Assembly: GCA_002069765.1 (NCBI GenBank)
Contig: MWBZ01000007.1
Location: 40,291 to 104,290, forward strand
DNA: 64,000 nucleotides
Source of the DNA: a bacterium ADurb.Bin243
GTDB taxonomy: Bacteria > Muiribacteriota > UBA9980
Reading direction: 5' to 3'
A program made the position numbers and the translations under genes. Below the pieces are notes generated by a model. That model saw only the letters and a program-made list of their open reading frames with translations, had not been told where the DNA came from and made no database searches. Below are positions 16,663 through 26,000 of the stretch, piece after piece. Each line of letters starts with the position of its first letter. Position 1 is the first letter of the stretch.

Positions 16663-18075
16663 ATGCAAAACGAGCGCATTAAAAAATTAAACTCCAATAA
16701 CCCTCTGGAAGGCGATTACATCCTTTACTGGATGCAGGCTTCGGTGCGCTCGGAATATAACCACGCCCTCGAATTTGCCATAAATCTCGCCAATGAATTA
16801 AAAAAACCCCTCCTGGCTTTCTTCGCCATATACGGCCGGTACCCGGAAGCGAACCTGAGACACTTTCATTTTCTTTTAGAAGGCCTCGACGATACCGAAA
16901 AACTTCTCGAAAAAAGAAAGATCAAACTTGTCTGCCGGATCTGCGACCCCGTGAACGAAATCGTAAAATTATCGCAAAAAGCATGCGCCGTTGTGACCGA
17001 CCGCGGATATCTGCGCATCCAGAAAGAATGGCGGAAATCGGCCGCCGAAAAAGTCAAATGCGCCTTTTACCAGGTCGAATCCGAAGCCGTAGTTCCGGTG
17101 AACGAGGCCTCCGGTAAAGAAGAATTCGCCGCGCGCACGCTGAGACCTAAAATACATAAAAAACTCGATAAATACCTTATAACTTTACCTCAGGGCAAAG
17201 TCGGCGCAAGCTCGCTCGGCCTTAAAATATCCGGAGAATATTTCGCCCCTGCCGATTTTAATATATCACAATTAAATAATATAGATAAAACAGTTTTTAA
17301 ATCGCCGCGATTTACGGGCGGCGAAACCCGAGCGCTCGAAACCGTAAAAGATTTTATAGAAACAAGGCTACATAACTACGACTCCATGCGAAACGACCCG
17401 GCGCTGAACCACCTTTCGCATATTTCGCCCTACCTTCATTTCGGTCAGATATCGCCGGTCCATATAGCGCTTCTGATTAAAAACTCCGACGCTCCTGCGG
17501 CCGCAAAAGAAAAATTCCTCGAAGAGCTTATAGTACGCCGCGAACTGTCGTTCAATTTTTGCGAATATAACGATAAATACGATTCGCATGAATCGCTTCC
17601 CGAATGGGCCGTACAAACGCTCGAAGGGCGGGCCATAGATAAAAGGCCTTATATCTACGAAATGGACGATTTTGAAAAGGCGCGCACTCACGATCATTGC
17701 TGGAACGCCGCGCAGCTGGAAATGATAGTCACCGGCAAGATGCACAACTACATGAGAATGTACTGGGGCAAAAAAATAATAGAATGGACGCCAAATTATA
17801 AAGAAGCTTATAAAACCGCGATTTATTTGAACAACAAATACAGCCTCGACGGCCGCGATCCAAACAGCTTCGCCGGCGTGGCGTGGTGTTTTGGAAAGCA
17901 CGACCGCCCCTGGACGCGCCGCCCTGTTTTTGGCAGCATAAGGTATATGAACGAAGCCGGACTGAAGCGCAAATTCGACATGGAATCATATATTCAAAGG
18001 GTAGCGAAACTTTGCTCGGACAATAATTACGAGCTGGATTCGCTGACGCACCTCATGGAAAAATCAAATGAGTGA
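16663..18075 (+). CDS. phr: Class II deoxyribodipyrimidine photolyase
   Basis: The 470-aa FAD enzyme repairs cyclobutane pyrimidine dimers with light. The start YILYWMQASVRSEYNHALE is the class II signature (antenna domain). The C-terminal FAD-binding part has WNAAQLEMIVTGKMHNYMRMYWGKK, TPNYKEAYKTAIYLNNKYSLDGRDPN and FAGVAWCFGKHDRPW. All are class II hallmarks rather than class I. Length is normal. The last 8 nt overlap the start of the phosphopantetheinyl transferase, so the two are translated together. A DNA-light-repair enzyme coupled to a carrier-protein activator has no obvious metabolic link. Confidence 0.93.
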   Translation: MQNERIKKLNSNNPLEGDYILYWMQASVRSEYNHALEFAINLANELKKPLLAFFAIYGRYPEANLRHFHFLLEGLDDTEKLLEKRKIKLVCRICDPVNEIVKLSQKACAVVTDRGYLRIQKEWRKSAAEKVKCAFYQVESEAVVPVNEASGKEEFAARTLRPKIHKKLDKYLITLPQGKVGASSLGLKISGEYFAPADFNISQLNNIDKTVFKSPRFTGGETRALETVKDFIETRLHNYDSMRNDPALNHLSHISPYLHFGQISPVHIALLIKNSDAPAAAKEKFLEELIVRRELSFNFCEYNDKYDSHESLPEWAVQTLEGRAIDKRPYIYEMDDFEKARTHDHCWNAAQLEMIVTGKMHNYMRMYWGKKIIEWTPNYKEAYKTAIYLNNKYSLDGRDPNSFAGVAWCFGKHDRPWTRRPVFGSIRYMNEAGLKRKFDMESYIQRVAKLCSDNNYELDSLTHLMEKSNE

Positions 18076-18778
18076 ATTATACGCGCTCGACGTAAACTCC
18101 AGCCGCGATTTTATCATATCGGACGCGGCTATCAAACTCGTTTCCATAGAACGCCTCGAAGCGTCGCGCAAATTCCGCAAAGAATCGGATTTTCTGCTTT
18201 CAATGGGCGGCGAATTGCTCGCCAGAGCTATAATACGCGAAAAACTCAAAATCAAAAACGATGATATAAATTTCGGCAGAACTTATTATGGAAAACCTTT
18301 TCTGAAGGGAGTCGAGGGCTTTCATTTCAACGTCTCGCATTCGGGCGGCCTGGTTATATGCGCGATATCTAATATAGAAATCGGCTGCGACTGCGAATTT
18401 ATAAGCGAAGAAAATAAAATAGACGAAATACGTATAGTCTATACTGACAACGAATATAAACTCATCCGGTCTTTTAAAGGACCCGAAAAGACCCTGCTGT
18501 GCCACAAAATATGGGCGCTGAAGGAAAGCTACCTTAAATGCGCAGGAATAGGCCTGAGCGAAGAGCCGGGCTCGCTGGAAATCTCATTCGGCGGCGAAAG
18601 CCCGGCGGTTTATAAAAACGGCCGCAGGCTGGATTACCGGCTTAAATTATACGGCGATATAAAAAGCTACGCTATGGCTGCATGCATAAAAAACGGCGCA
18701 GGCAAAGCGATTGAAAGTCTGCCGGATAAGATCATTTTCACCGGCCGCGATTTCCTGTCCGCAAACATATTAAAATAA
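18068..18778 (+). CDS. Sfp-type 4'-phosphopantetheinyl transferase
   Basis: The 236-aa enzyme transfers the phosphopantetheine arm of coenzyme A to a Ser on carrier domains. Family motifs are FNVSHSGGLVICAIS, IGCDCEF (the magnesium-binding G-x-D-x-E) and KIWALKESYLKCAGIGLSE (W-x-x-K-E-S-x-x-K). Length and motif spacing fit Sfp/AcpT-like members that serve NRPS. It is the only such enzyme in the window, lying 4 kb from the end of the 5189-aa NRPS, and is the likely activator of its four carrier domains (inference). It overlaps the photolyase by 8 nt and ends at a terminator. Confidence 0.92.
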   Translation: MSELYALDVNSSRDFIISDAAIKLVSIERLEASRKFRKESDFLLSMGGELLARAIIREKLKIKNDDINFGRTYYGKPFLKGVEGFHFNVSHSGGLVICAISNIEIGCDCEFISEENKIDEIRIVYTDNEYKLIRSFKGPEKTLLCHKIWALKESYLKCAGIGLSEEPGSLEISFGGESPAVYKNGRRLDYRLKLYGDIKSYAMAACIKNGAGKAIESLPDKIIFTGRDFLSANILK

Positions 18779-18814
18779 AACAGGCCCGTTCGCTTAAAAC
18801 AGGCCTGATTTATT
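18774..18814. terminator. Bidirectional terminator
   Basis: The arms AATAAAACAGGCC (18774-18786) and GGCCTGATTTATT (18802-18814) pair with one mismatch and are flanked by A and T tracts. It lies between the phosphopantetheinyl transferase and the convergent porin gene. Confidence 0.8.
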
Positions 18815-18852
18815 TTATGATTTAATTTTCGATTTACGCGAACCCGTATTTT

Positions 18853-20223
18853 TTAGAATTCCAGCTGCAGCTGTGACGCCCAGAAATCGTTTTTAACTTC
18901 GGGTGTTTCTTTGCGGTTTTCGTAGAGAATCTGCCATTTTGCGTTTTTCACGAAATACCAGTTGAGGCCTGCCGCGTGTATAGTTCTTTTGGTGGCGGAA
19001 TTATCGGTATCGGGCGTAAATATATCTTCTTTGAGAGCGAGTTCGAGAGTTTTGGTCATCATATAGCCGCCCTGAAGATAGCCGCCCTTTCCTTTCAGAT
19101 CGTTGATACGGCCTGCAAGGCCGGTTCTGAGCCACTGATACTCGCCCTGCCAGTACCATCTGTCTTTTTTATATTTGAAATCGAAGCCGGTTCCGTTTCT
19201 TTTGAAATCCTGCGCAGGAGTAGCTCCGCCCTGAGTTCCATATAACGCGATGCCGGCGGCAGCCGTGGAAGCGGCTTTATACCTCTTGCCGGAAAGCGCC
19301 GAAACGCCTATCTGCCAGAAAGCGTTAGGCGCGTAAGATATCTTGCCGGAAACGGTTTTGCTGTCGTTTGAATCGTTGCGGCGGTTGATGCCTTCGCCGT
19401 TGGTGGCGGACAGATAATAAGTGAACGGGCTTTCTTTCTTTTTGTGAATGAACATAAGGCCCGTATCACGCTGGTCGTCGCCTAAGATTTCGTGGTCGGC
19501 GTTAGCTCCCACCTGCGAGTAATTTATCATATATAAATTTTTAGGGCCGAGCACAACTTCGAGACCGTAAGGAATAACGAACTGGCCGGCTTTAATTTCA
19601 AGGTCCGGCGTAGCCTGATAATTAACGGTAGCGTCGAGAAGCGTCAGCTTGGGATTACTCGAGCTGTTCGCGTTGTTGGCGGCGTTTCCCGATAAATTAG
19701 TCTGAAGAAAGAAGCTCAATTTATCGTCGACTTTTTTCTTCACTATCATTCTTGTTCTCGCTATGTTAAACGATGAAGAATTTCCCGCGGCATTGTTATC
19801 GGTGTACTGAACCTGAGTATATCCGGAAATGCTCAGTTCTTTTTCCTTTGATTTTTTAGCTATTTCTACTTCTTTGGATTTTTCGATTTTAGCTTCGGCC
19901 TGAATTTCCTGCTTGACATCGGCTTTTACGTCGCCTTTAAGCTCTTCTTTTAATTCGGCTTTGATCTCGCTTATTATTTCGTTTTTGAGCTCATTTTTAA
20001 TTTCTTCCTTGATTTTAGCGGCTTCGGCTTCGCTCAATTTGCCTTTTTTAACGTATCTTTTAAGGGTGTTTTCCTTTTTGGCTTTTTTAGCTTTCGGTTT
20101 TTCCTGCGTTTCGATTGCCTGCGGCTGTTTTTCAGCTAAAGTTTCTTTTTCCGCCGCGGCGGCGGTTCCGCCGAAAAGCACCAGCGAGTAAAGAATTAAC
20201 GTAAGTTTTGCGATCGATTTCAC
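18853..20223 (-). CDS. OprO/OprP-type outer-membrane porin with a coiled-coil N-terminus
   Basis: The 456-aa outer-membrane beta-barrel has a signal peptide (IAKLTLILYSLVLFGGTAAAA). A highly charged Lys/Glu helical region follows (about 25-125), then a barrel beginning SISGYTQVQYTDN and containing RTRMIVKKKVDDKLSFFLQTNLSG, as in phosphate-selective porin O/P family members. It ends WASQLQLEF, and the terminal Phe is the usual assembly signal. GTG at 20223 is chosen as the start because GGAGG lies 5 nt upstream. The longer in-frame start at 20265 would add 14 residues that include the ribosome-binding site. The charged arm may form a trimeric coiled coil that reaches the peptidoglycan (inference). 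The substrate is uncertain. It shows that the cell has an outer membrane. Confidence 0.88.
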   Translation of the reverse strand: MKSIAKLTLILYSLVLFGGTAAAAEKETLAEKQPQAIETQEKPKAKKAKKENTLKRYVKKGKLSEAEAAKIKEEIKNELKNEIISEIKAELKEELKGDVKADVKQEIQAEAKIEKSKEVEIAKKSKEKELSISGYTQVQYTDNNAAGNSSSFNIARTRMIVKKKVDDKLSFFLQTNLSGNAANNANSSSNPKLTLLDATVNYQATPDLEIKAGQFVIPYGLEVVLGPKNLYMINYSQVGANADHEILGDDQRDTGLMFIHKKKESPFTYYLSATNGEGINRRNDSNDSKTVSGKISYAPNAFWQIGVSALSGKRYKAASTAAAGIALYGTQGGATPAQDFKRNGTGFDFKYKKDRWYWQGEYQWLRTGLAGRINDLKGKGGYLQGGYMMTKTLELALKEDIFTPDTDNSATKRTIHAAGLNWYFVKNAKWQILYENRKETPEVKNDFWASQLQLEF

Positions 20224-20365
20224 TTTTTCCTCCAAATATTTTTTAACTTTAATGTTGAAATGCATTTTATCACATTTAATTGCATTAACGCAATATTAAA
20301 AATTTTTTAAACTTCAGGCGATAAGAAACCCGGTGATTTTTTTTTATGGCTTTTCGAAAATATTT

Positions 20366-20394
20366 TCGACAAATTTCAATTTTTATGTTATAAT
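20366..20394 (+). promoter_or_regulatory. sigma70 promoter of the radical SAM/DUF4130 operon
   Basis: TCGACA (20366-20371), a 17-nt spacer and TATAAT (20389-20394) precede the ATG at 20430 by 35 nt. Confidence 0.7.
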
Positions 20395-20429
20395 AAAAAT
20401 ATAAAACATTTAAATTACGGAGTACGTTT

Positions 20430-21764
20430 ATGGACGTTAAAGACAAGCTTAAAATACTGTCCGCCGCCGCTAAATACGATGTTTCATGCGTATCCAGCGG
20501 AAGCAGCCGTCAAAACACCGAAGGCGGCATCGGCAATGCCGCCGAAAGCGGCATCTGCCACACCTGGGGCGCCGACGGGCGCTGCGTTTCTCTTTTAAAA
20601 GTGCTTCTCACCAATAATTGCATCTATAATTGCGCGTACTGCATTAACCGCACTACCAACGACGTGCCCCGCGCGTCATTTACCGTAGATGAAATAGTCG
20701 ATCTCACTATTAATTTTTATATCAGAAACTACATCGAAGGGCTGTTTTTAAGCTCCGGAGTGGAAGTCAACGCAAATTACACCATGGAGCGCATGCTTCT
20801 TGCCGTAAAAAAACTCCGTATCGAAAAGAAGTTCAACGGCTATATCCATTTAAAAGCCATACCCGGAGCCGATTACAGCCTGGTATCGGAGGCCGGAAGA
20901 TACGCCGATAGAATGAGCGTAAATATCGAGCTTCCAAGCGAAGAGAGCCTCAAGGCGCTCGCGCCCCAAAAAAACAGGGAAAATATACTTCTGCCTATGA
21001 AGCGCATCGGCGCAGAAATAATAGAAAAGGCCGAAGAGCACAAAAAAAACTATAAAGCGCCTCAGTTCGTTCCGGCGGGCCAGAGCACCCAGCTTATAAT
21101 AGGCGCCTCGCCCGAACCCGATTATAAAATTATAAAATTATCCGAATCGCTTTATGATAAATTCAATTTAAAGCGCGTATTTTATTCCGCGTATATTCCG
21201 GTTTCAGACAACCCGAAGCTTCCCGTCATATCCAAGCCGCCGCTGCTGCGCGAACACAGGCTTTATCAGGCCGACTGGCTGCTGCGCTTCTACGGCTTTC
21301 TCGCCGACGAACTGGTTAACCCCGCAAGGCCGCAGCTCGACGCCGCTCTCGATCCCAAAGCCGCGTGGGCCGTAAACAACCTGCATCTATTCCCGGTGGA
21401 AATCAACCGCGCAAGTTACGAAACCATATTACGCATACCTGGCGTCGGAGTGCGCTCCGCTAAAAAAATAGTTACCGCCAGACGCGTGCACGCTCTAAAT
21501 TTCGACGACTTAAAGCGGCTTGGAGTGGTTTTAAAGCGAGCTAAATATTTCATAACGTGCTCGGGGAAATATTACGAAAAACTGGTATATGAAGAAAGCT
21601 CGCTGCGCGTTAAATTAATAGGGCCGCCCCCGGCGCTCCCCGGCTCCGGCGCAGCCGGACTGAAAAAGAAAAAAGAAGACGAAGGCCAGCTTTCGCTTTT
21701 CGAAAACGACATCCCGCACGACGTTTCAACTAATATAAGCGCGGCCGTAACGGGGGAATTTTAA
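20430..21764 (+). CDS. Putative DNA modification/repair radical SAM protein
   Basis: The 444-aa protein has the radical SAM cluster motif C-x3-C-x2-C as CIYNCAYC (about residue 68), preceded by GICHTWGADGRCVSLLKVLLTNN. It ends with a helix-hairpin-helix DNA-binding segment (INRASYETILRIPGVGVRSAKKIV). This combination is the family annotated as radical SAM linked to uracil-DNA glycosylase/DUF4130. It binds a 4Fe-4S cluster and S-adenosylmethionine and probably acts on DNA, but the reaction is not established to my knowledge. The next gene starts immediately after the stop codon and encodes the usual partner. Confidence 0.9.
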   Translation: MDVKDKLKILSAAAKYDVSCVSSGSSRQNTEGGIGNAAESGICHTWGADGRCVSLLKVLLTNNCIYNCAYCINRTTNDVPRASFTVDEIVDLTINFYIRNYIEGLFLSSGVEVNANYTMERMLLAVKKLRIEKKFNGYIHLKAIPGADYSLVSEAGRYADRMSVNIELPSEESLKALAPQKNRENILLPMKRIGAEIIEKAEEHKKNYKAPQFVPAGQSTQLIIGASPEPDYKIIKLSESLYDKFNLKRVFYSAYIPVSDNPKLPVISKPPLLREHRLYQADWLLRFYGFLADELVNPARPQLDAALDPKAAWAVNNLHLFPVEINRASYETILRIPGVGVRSAKKIVTARRVHALNFDDLKRLGVVLKRAKYFITCSGKYYEKLVYEESSLRVKLIGPPPALPGSGAAGLKKKKEDEGQLSLFENDIPHDVSTNISAAVTGEF

Positions 21765-22550
21765 ATGGGCGCAACATATATCTACGACGACAGTTTCGAC
21801 GGGCTTTTAACGGCGCTCTTTACGGCGTATTGCGCGGCGCAAAAACCCGACGCCATTGCGGCCGAAAGCGAGTTCGAAGACGGGCTTTTCGTCGAAAAAG
21901 TCCCGCTCAAAACCGATCCGCGCAAAGCGGCTAAAGCCGTGAATATAATATCGAATTTCATTTCATTAGACGCCATGCATAATATATTCTACGCTTTTTT
22001 AGCCGAATCGGAAAACCACGGCGGAGTAATTTACGATTATTTCAAATTCGGCATCGAAAAAGGCCGCAAGGCCGATAAATTTCTTCACGATCCGCGCGTC
22101 ATAGGCGTGCATAAGCTGCGAGACAAACTGCACTGCGAAAAGCACAGACTGCTCGGGCTTATAAGATTTAAAAAAGTGGAAACCGGCGCTGCCGGAGAAA
22201 TTAATTCGCGGCGTCATATTTACTACGCCGAAATAGAGCCGGACAACAATGTGGTAGGGCTCGTGGCGCCGCATTTCGCCCACAGACTCCCCGGCGAGCC
22301 CTGGATGATACACGATCTGAAACGCGGCATAGCGGCTTTAAACGACGGTCAAGGCGGGGGCGCGAACTGGTCGGTCGTGGATATTTCCCTGAACGGCGCG
22401 CCGCAATCGGCGGAAAACGAAGATATCTACCAGGACCTATGGCGGGCGTTCCTCAAAAGCCTCGTCATAGAAACGCGCATAAACCCCAAACTCCAGAAAC
22501 GATGCATGCCGGTCCGCTACTGGAAGCACCTCGTAGAAATGGCCGATTAA
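21765..22550 (+). CDS. DUF4130-family DNA metabolism protein
   Basis: The 261-aa partner of the radical SAM protein matches the DUF4130 family: YIYDDSFDGLLTALFTAY at the start, a central DPRVIGVHKLRDKLHCEKHRLLGLIRF, then HFAHRLPGEPWMIHDLKRGIA, and RCMPVRYWKHLVEM at the end. In many bacteria this protein continues into a uracil-DNA-glycosylase domain. Here it stops after DUF4130, so the glycosylase is absent or encoded elsewhere. The genes abut with no gap (stop at 21764, start at 21765). The family is linked to DNA repair or modification by context only. Confidence 0.88.
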   Translation: MGATYIYDDSFDGLLTALFTAYCAAQKPDAIAAESEFEDGLFVEKVPLKTDPRKAAKAVNIISNFISLDAMHNIFYAFLAESENHGGVIYDYFKFGIEKGRKADKFLHDPRVIGVHKLRDKLHCEKHRLLGLIRFKKVETGAAGEINSRRHIYYAEIEPDNNVVGLVAPHFAHRLPGEPWMIHDLKRGIAALNDGQGGGANWSVVDISLNGAPQSAENEDIYQDLWRAFLKSLVIETRINPKLQKRCMPVRYWKHLVEMAD

Positions 22551-22576
22551 AAACGGGCGCGCGTAATCTCAATGCT

Positions 22577-23010
22577 CTATCCCATACTCACTATCAGCTT
22601 TTCAAGCCTGGCTATCTTTTCGGCCATAAGCTTAAGCATTTCGCTCACGGCGCCGGGGTTTTTCATTATACGCCCGTTGATTCTGTCAAAATTGAACGCG
22701 AGCACCAGCGAATCGCCCATTATGGATTCCGCCGTAATGGTAGAGGGCTTGTTCAAAATGAAATTTTCCTCTCCGACTATGCTCTGAGGGCCAGCCACCA
22801 TAAGCGTTCCGGTCCATCCGTCCACGGAATTGCGGCATATTTCTATAAAACCGTCCATTAAAACGTAAAATTCGTTACTGTAAACGCCTTCCCACAGAAG
22901 ATCTTCATTGTTTTTAAAGACTTTCTGACGGGCGGAGCCGGCTATTTTTATGAGCTCGGCTTCGCTGAATGATGAAAATACGGAAATATTTTTTAAAAAG
23001 TCTATCCTTT
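22577..23010 (-). other. Cyclic-nucleotide-binding-type domain at the NRPS C-terminus
   Basis: The last 145 residues read as a Crp-type cNMP-binding fold: FLKNISVFSSFSEAELIKIA, then FKNNEDLLWEGVYSNEFYVLMDGFIEI. The phosphate-binding-cassette-like GEENFILNKPSTITAES follows, then a C-terminal helix (MLKLMAEKIARLEKLI). The ribose-contacting Gly-Glu is present, but the phosphate-binding Arg position appears to be Ser, so cAMP binding is uncertain. No helix-turn-helix follows. It is in frame and continuous with the reductase, with no start codon and ribosome-binding site between them. Confidence 0.85.
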
Positions 23011-26000
23011 CGCTAAACGCGCGAGTGATCATTTTAGAAAGTTTATCGGTTTCGAGCTTCGGCCATTTAAAACCGGCGCGCCGCAGGATCGTTTCGGTTT
23101 TATCCGACAGCACGCTGAAGTAGGCTTCCTTTTTATCGGAGTCGTCGAGCCAGCCCATGTGCGTCATGATCTGCCCTATATAGTCAGCCATGCCTTTTTT
23201 ATCGTAGTTATCGTATAAATGCTCGATGAACTTTTTAAGCTCGAGCCGCTCAACGTTCAATTCCAGCGCCTCGTCGGTCAGAAGCTCCGAAAGTTTGACC
23301 GTTTCGGGGTTCCATAGGTGAAATATCTCGTTATCGAGTCCGGCGCGGCCGAACAGCAGGCATATTGCCCGCGAGAGATGATTTACGAATGAAAATTCGG
23401 CTTCGTCGAGAGCTTCGGGCACCGCGCCTATATTCAAATAAGATTTGATCTGGTTATAAAACGCGTTGTCTTCTATATTTTCCTGGTAAAGCCCCGAGTC
23501 GGAGTTAAACACTATATTTCCGACCCTGTATATGCTGGCGTTAAGTCCGGCGTTTCTGGCGTTTATGACTTCCTTCTCGGCGAGAAATTTCGTTTTTAGA
23601 TAATAGTTATCGTGCCCCTGGCCGAAGTCGGTGTCGTACTCGGTGAAAACGGCGAATTCACGGCCGTCTAAAGTTCCGGAAGCGACGGATACGGTGGATA
23701 TATAGCTGAAATCTTTCTTTTTTGAATCGGCGGCGAATTTCAATAAATTCGTTGTCGAAACTACGTTGCCGTTGAAAAATTCGTCATAGTGGCCGTAATG
23801 CTTGACTATGGCCGCCGAATGTATAACCGCATCGACGCTTTGGGAAAGCGCGGCATATTCTTCGGTTGAAAGCCCCAGATTTTCCGCCGACAGATCGCCC
23901 CTGTAAATTTTAACTTTCTTGAATTCATCGCTGTTTATGACGCCTTCGCCGAAATAATATTTAAGCTTTGCGCGCACTCTCGCCGCCGCGTCATCGTTAT
24001 CTTTTCCCCTTACGATAAGCGTGAGAGCGCAATCCATGTCAAAAATTATATCGCGCAGGAGATGAACTCCTAGAAAGCCGGTGCCGCCCGTCAGAAGGAT
24101 ATTTTTGTAATTTTTGCTCTTCGAAAAGTCCATCGATTCATACTTTTTATTCTTCAGGCCGTATTCCTTGAAAACCCTGTCATATTCGCTTATGAATTCA
24201 GGGCTTTCGGAAATATCGCCGCCTTCGGCGCTTTCTTCCATAATAGCCGCCAGCTTCAGCTTCAGGCCGTCCTGCCTGGGCTTGATATTTTTGGCGAGCT
24301 CTATCAATACCTGATATTCGAATATTTCATTTATAGAAACGTCGAAGTGCCTGGAAAGTTTAGAAACAGCCGCTATGGCTTTTATCGAGTTTCCGCCGAT
24401 AAGGAAGAAATTGTCCGAAACGCCGACTTTTTCGAGCCCCAGAACTTCCTTCCATACCTTCGCTATCTTTATCTCGTTCGGCGTCGAAGGCTCTATATAT
24501 TCGGCTTCGGCGCTTTTAAATTCCGGCGACGGCAGGGCCTTTTTATCTATCTTGCCGTTCGGTGTCAGCGGTATTCGCTCAAGCCGCGTGAAATACGACG
24601 GGACCATATATTCCGGGAGCTGTTTAGCTATATGTTTTTTGATCGATTCTATTTCCAAATTTTCATCGCCGCTAACTATATAAGCCGAAAGATACTTATT
24701 GCCCGACGCATCGGTTAAATCTACTACCACCGCGTCTTTTACATTTTCAATCTTGAGTATCTGCTGCTCTATTTCGCCCAATTCTATGCGATAACCCCTT
24801 ATTTTAACCTGCTGGTCGATCCTTCCGAGGAATTCGATATCGCCGCTCGTAGTCCATTTGACCAGATCTCCGGTTTTATACATAATCGAATTTAGCTCGC
24901 ATGTTTTAAAAGGATTTTTTATAAACTTCTCCGCCGTCAACTCGGGCCGGTTCAAATAACCGCGAGCCATCTGCGCGCCCGATATGCACAGCTCACCGGC
25001 AACGCCTATCGGAGCGGGACCGCCGTTTTTATCCAGAACGTAAAGCCATGTGTTTGCGAGCGGCCTGCCTATCGGAATATTGTCGTATAATTTATCAACC
25101 ACGAACGCGGTGGCCGAAATCGTGTATTCCGTCGGGCCGTATTCGTTTACCAGCCTGAATTTTGAAGGCTTATACGATCTGAGCTTATCGCCGCCCGTAA
25201 CCAGCGTTTTAAGCGAGCGGTTTTCGGCGCTTTCCATGAACTGCTCGCAGAACTGCGTGGGCAGGTTGGTTATGGTTATATTGTTTTCATTGAAATAATC
25301 ATTGAGCTTTTCAGGCGACAGCCTCAATTCGTCCGCTATTATGTGAAGCGCCGCGCCGCATGTTATAAACGGCGTCATCTCCCATATTGAAGCGTCGAAA
25401 CTGAAACCGGAATACGCCGCGGCGTTATCGGCCGAAGTTACGCCGTGGAACTTATTGTGCCATTTGCACAGATTGACGAGGTTTCTGTGCTCTATCATGA
25501 CGCCTTTCGGTTTTCCGGTAGAACCGGAAGTATATATGACGTATATAAGGTCGCTCGATTTATTTACATTTTCGAGCTCTGCCGGGCTTTCGCTAATATA
25601 ATCGCGCGAATCGAGGTCTATCCATTCGCCCTTGAAATCCTTTACTCTTTCCTTCAGCGCCGAATGCCCGAGAAGCGCTATGGCGCCGCTATCCTCGAGC
25701 ATATACATTATCCTGTCGTCGGGATACGACGGGTCTATCGGAAGGTAGGCGCCGCCGGCTTTTATAATGCCAAGCATCGATATTATTATGTCCTCGGAGC
25801 GGTTTATCAGTATCGCGCTCACTGAGCCCGGCTTTATCCCCTTTTTGCGCAAACGCGCCGCCAGACGGTTGGTTATTTCATCAAGCTCGCGGTACGTATA
25901 TTTTTTATCCCGGAAAACGAGCGCGGTCTTTTGAGGATGTGCCGCCGCGGCCTCTTTGAACAGATCCTGAATGGTAGCGCCGAATGGGACGTCCAGCGCA

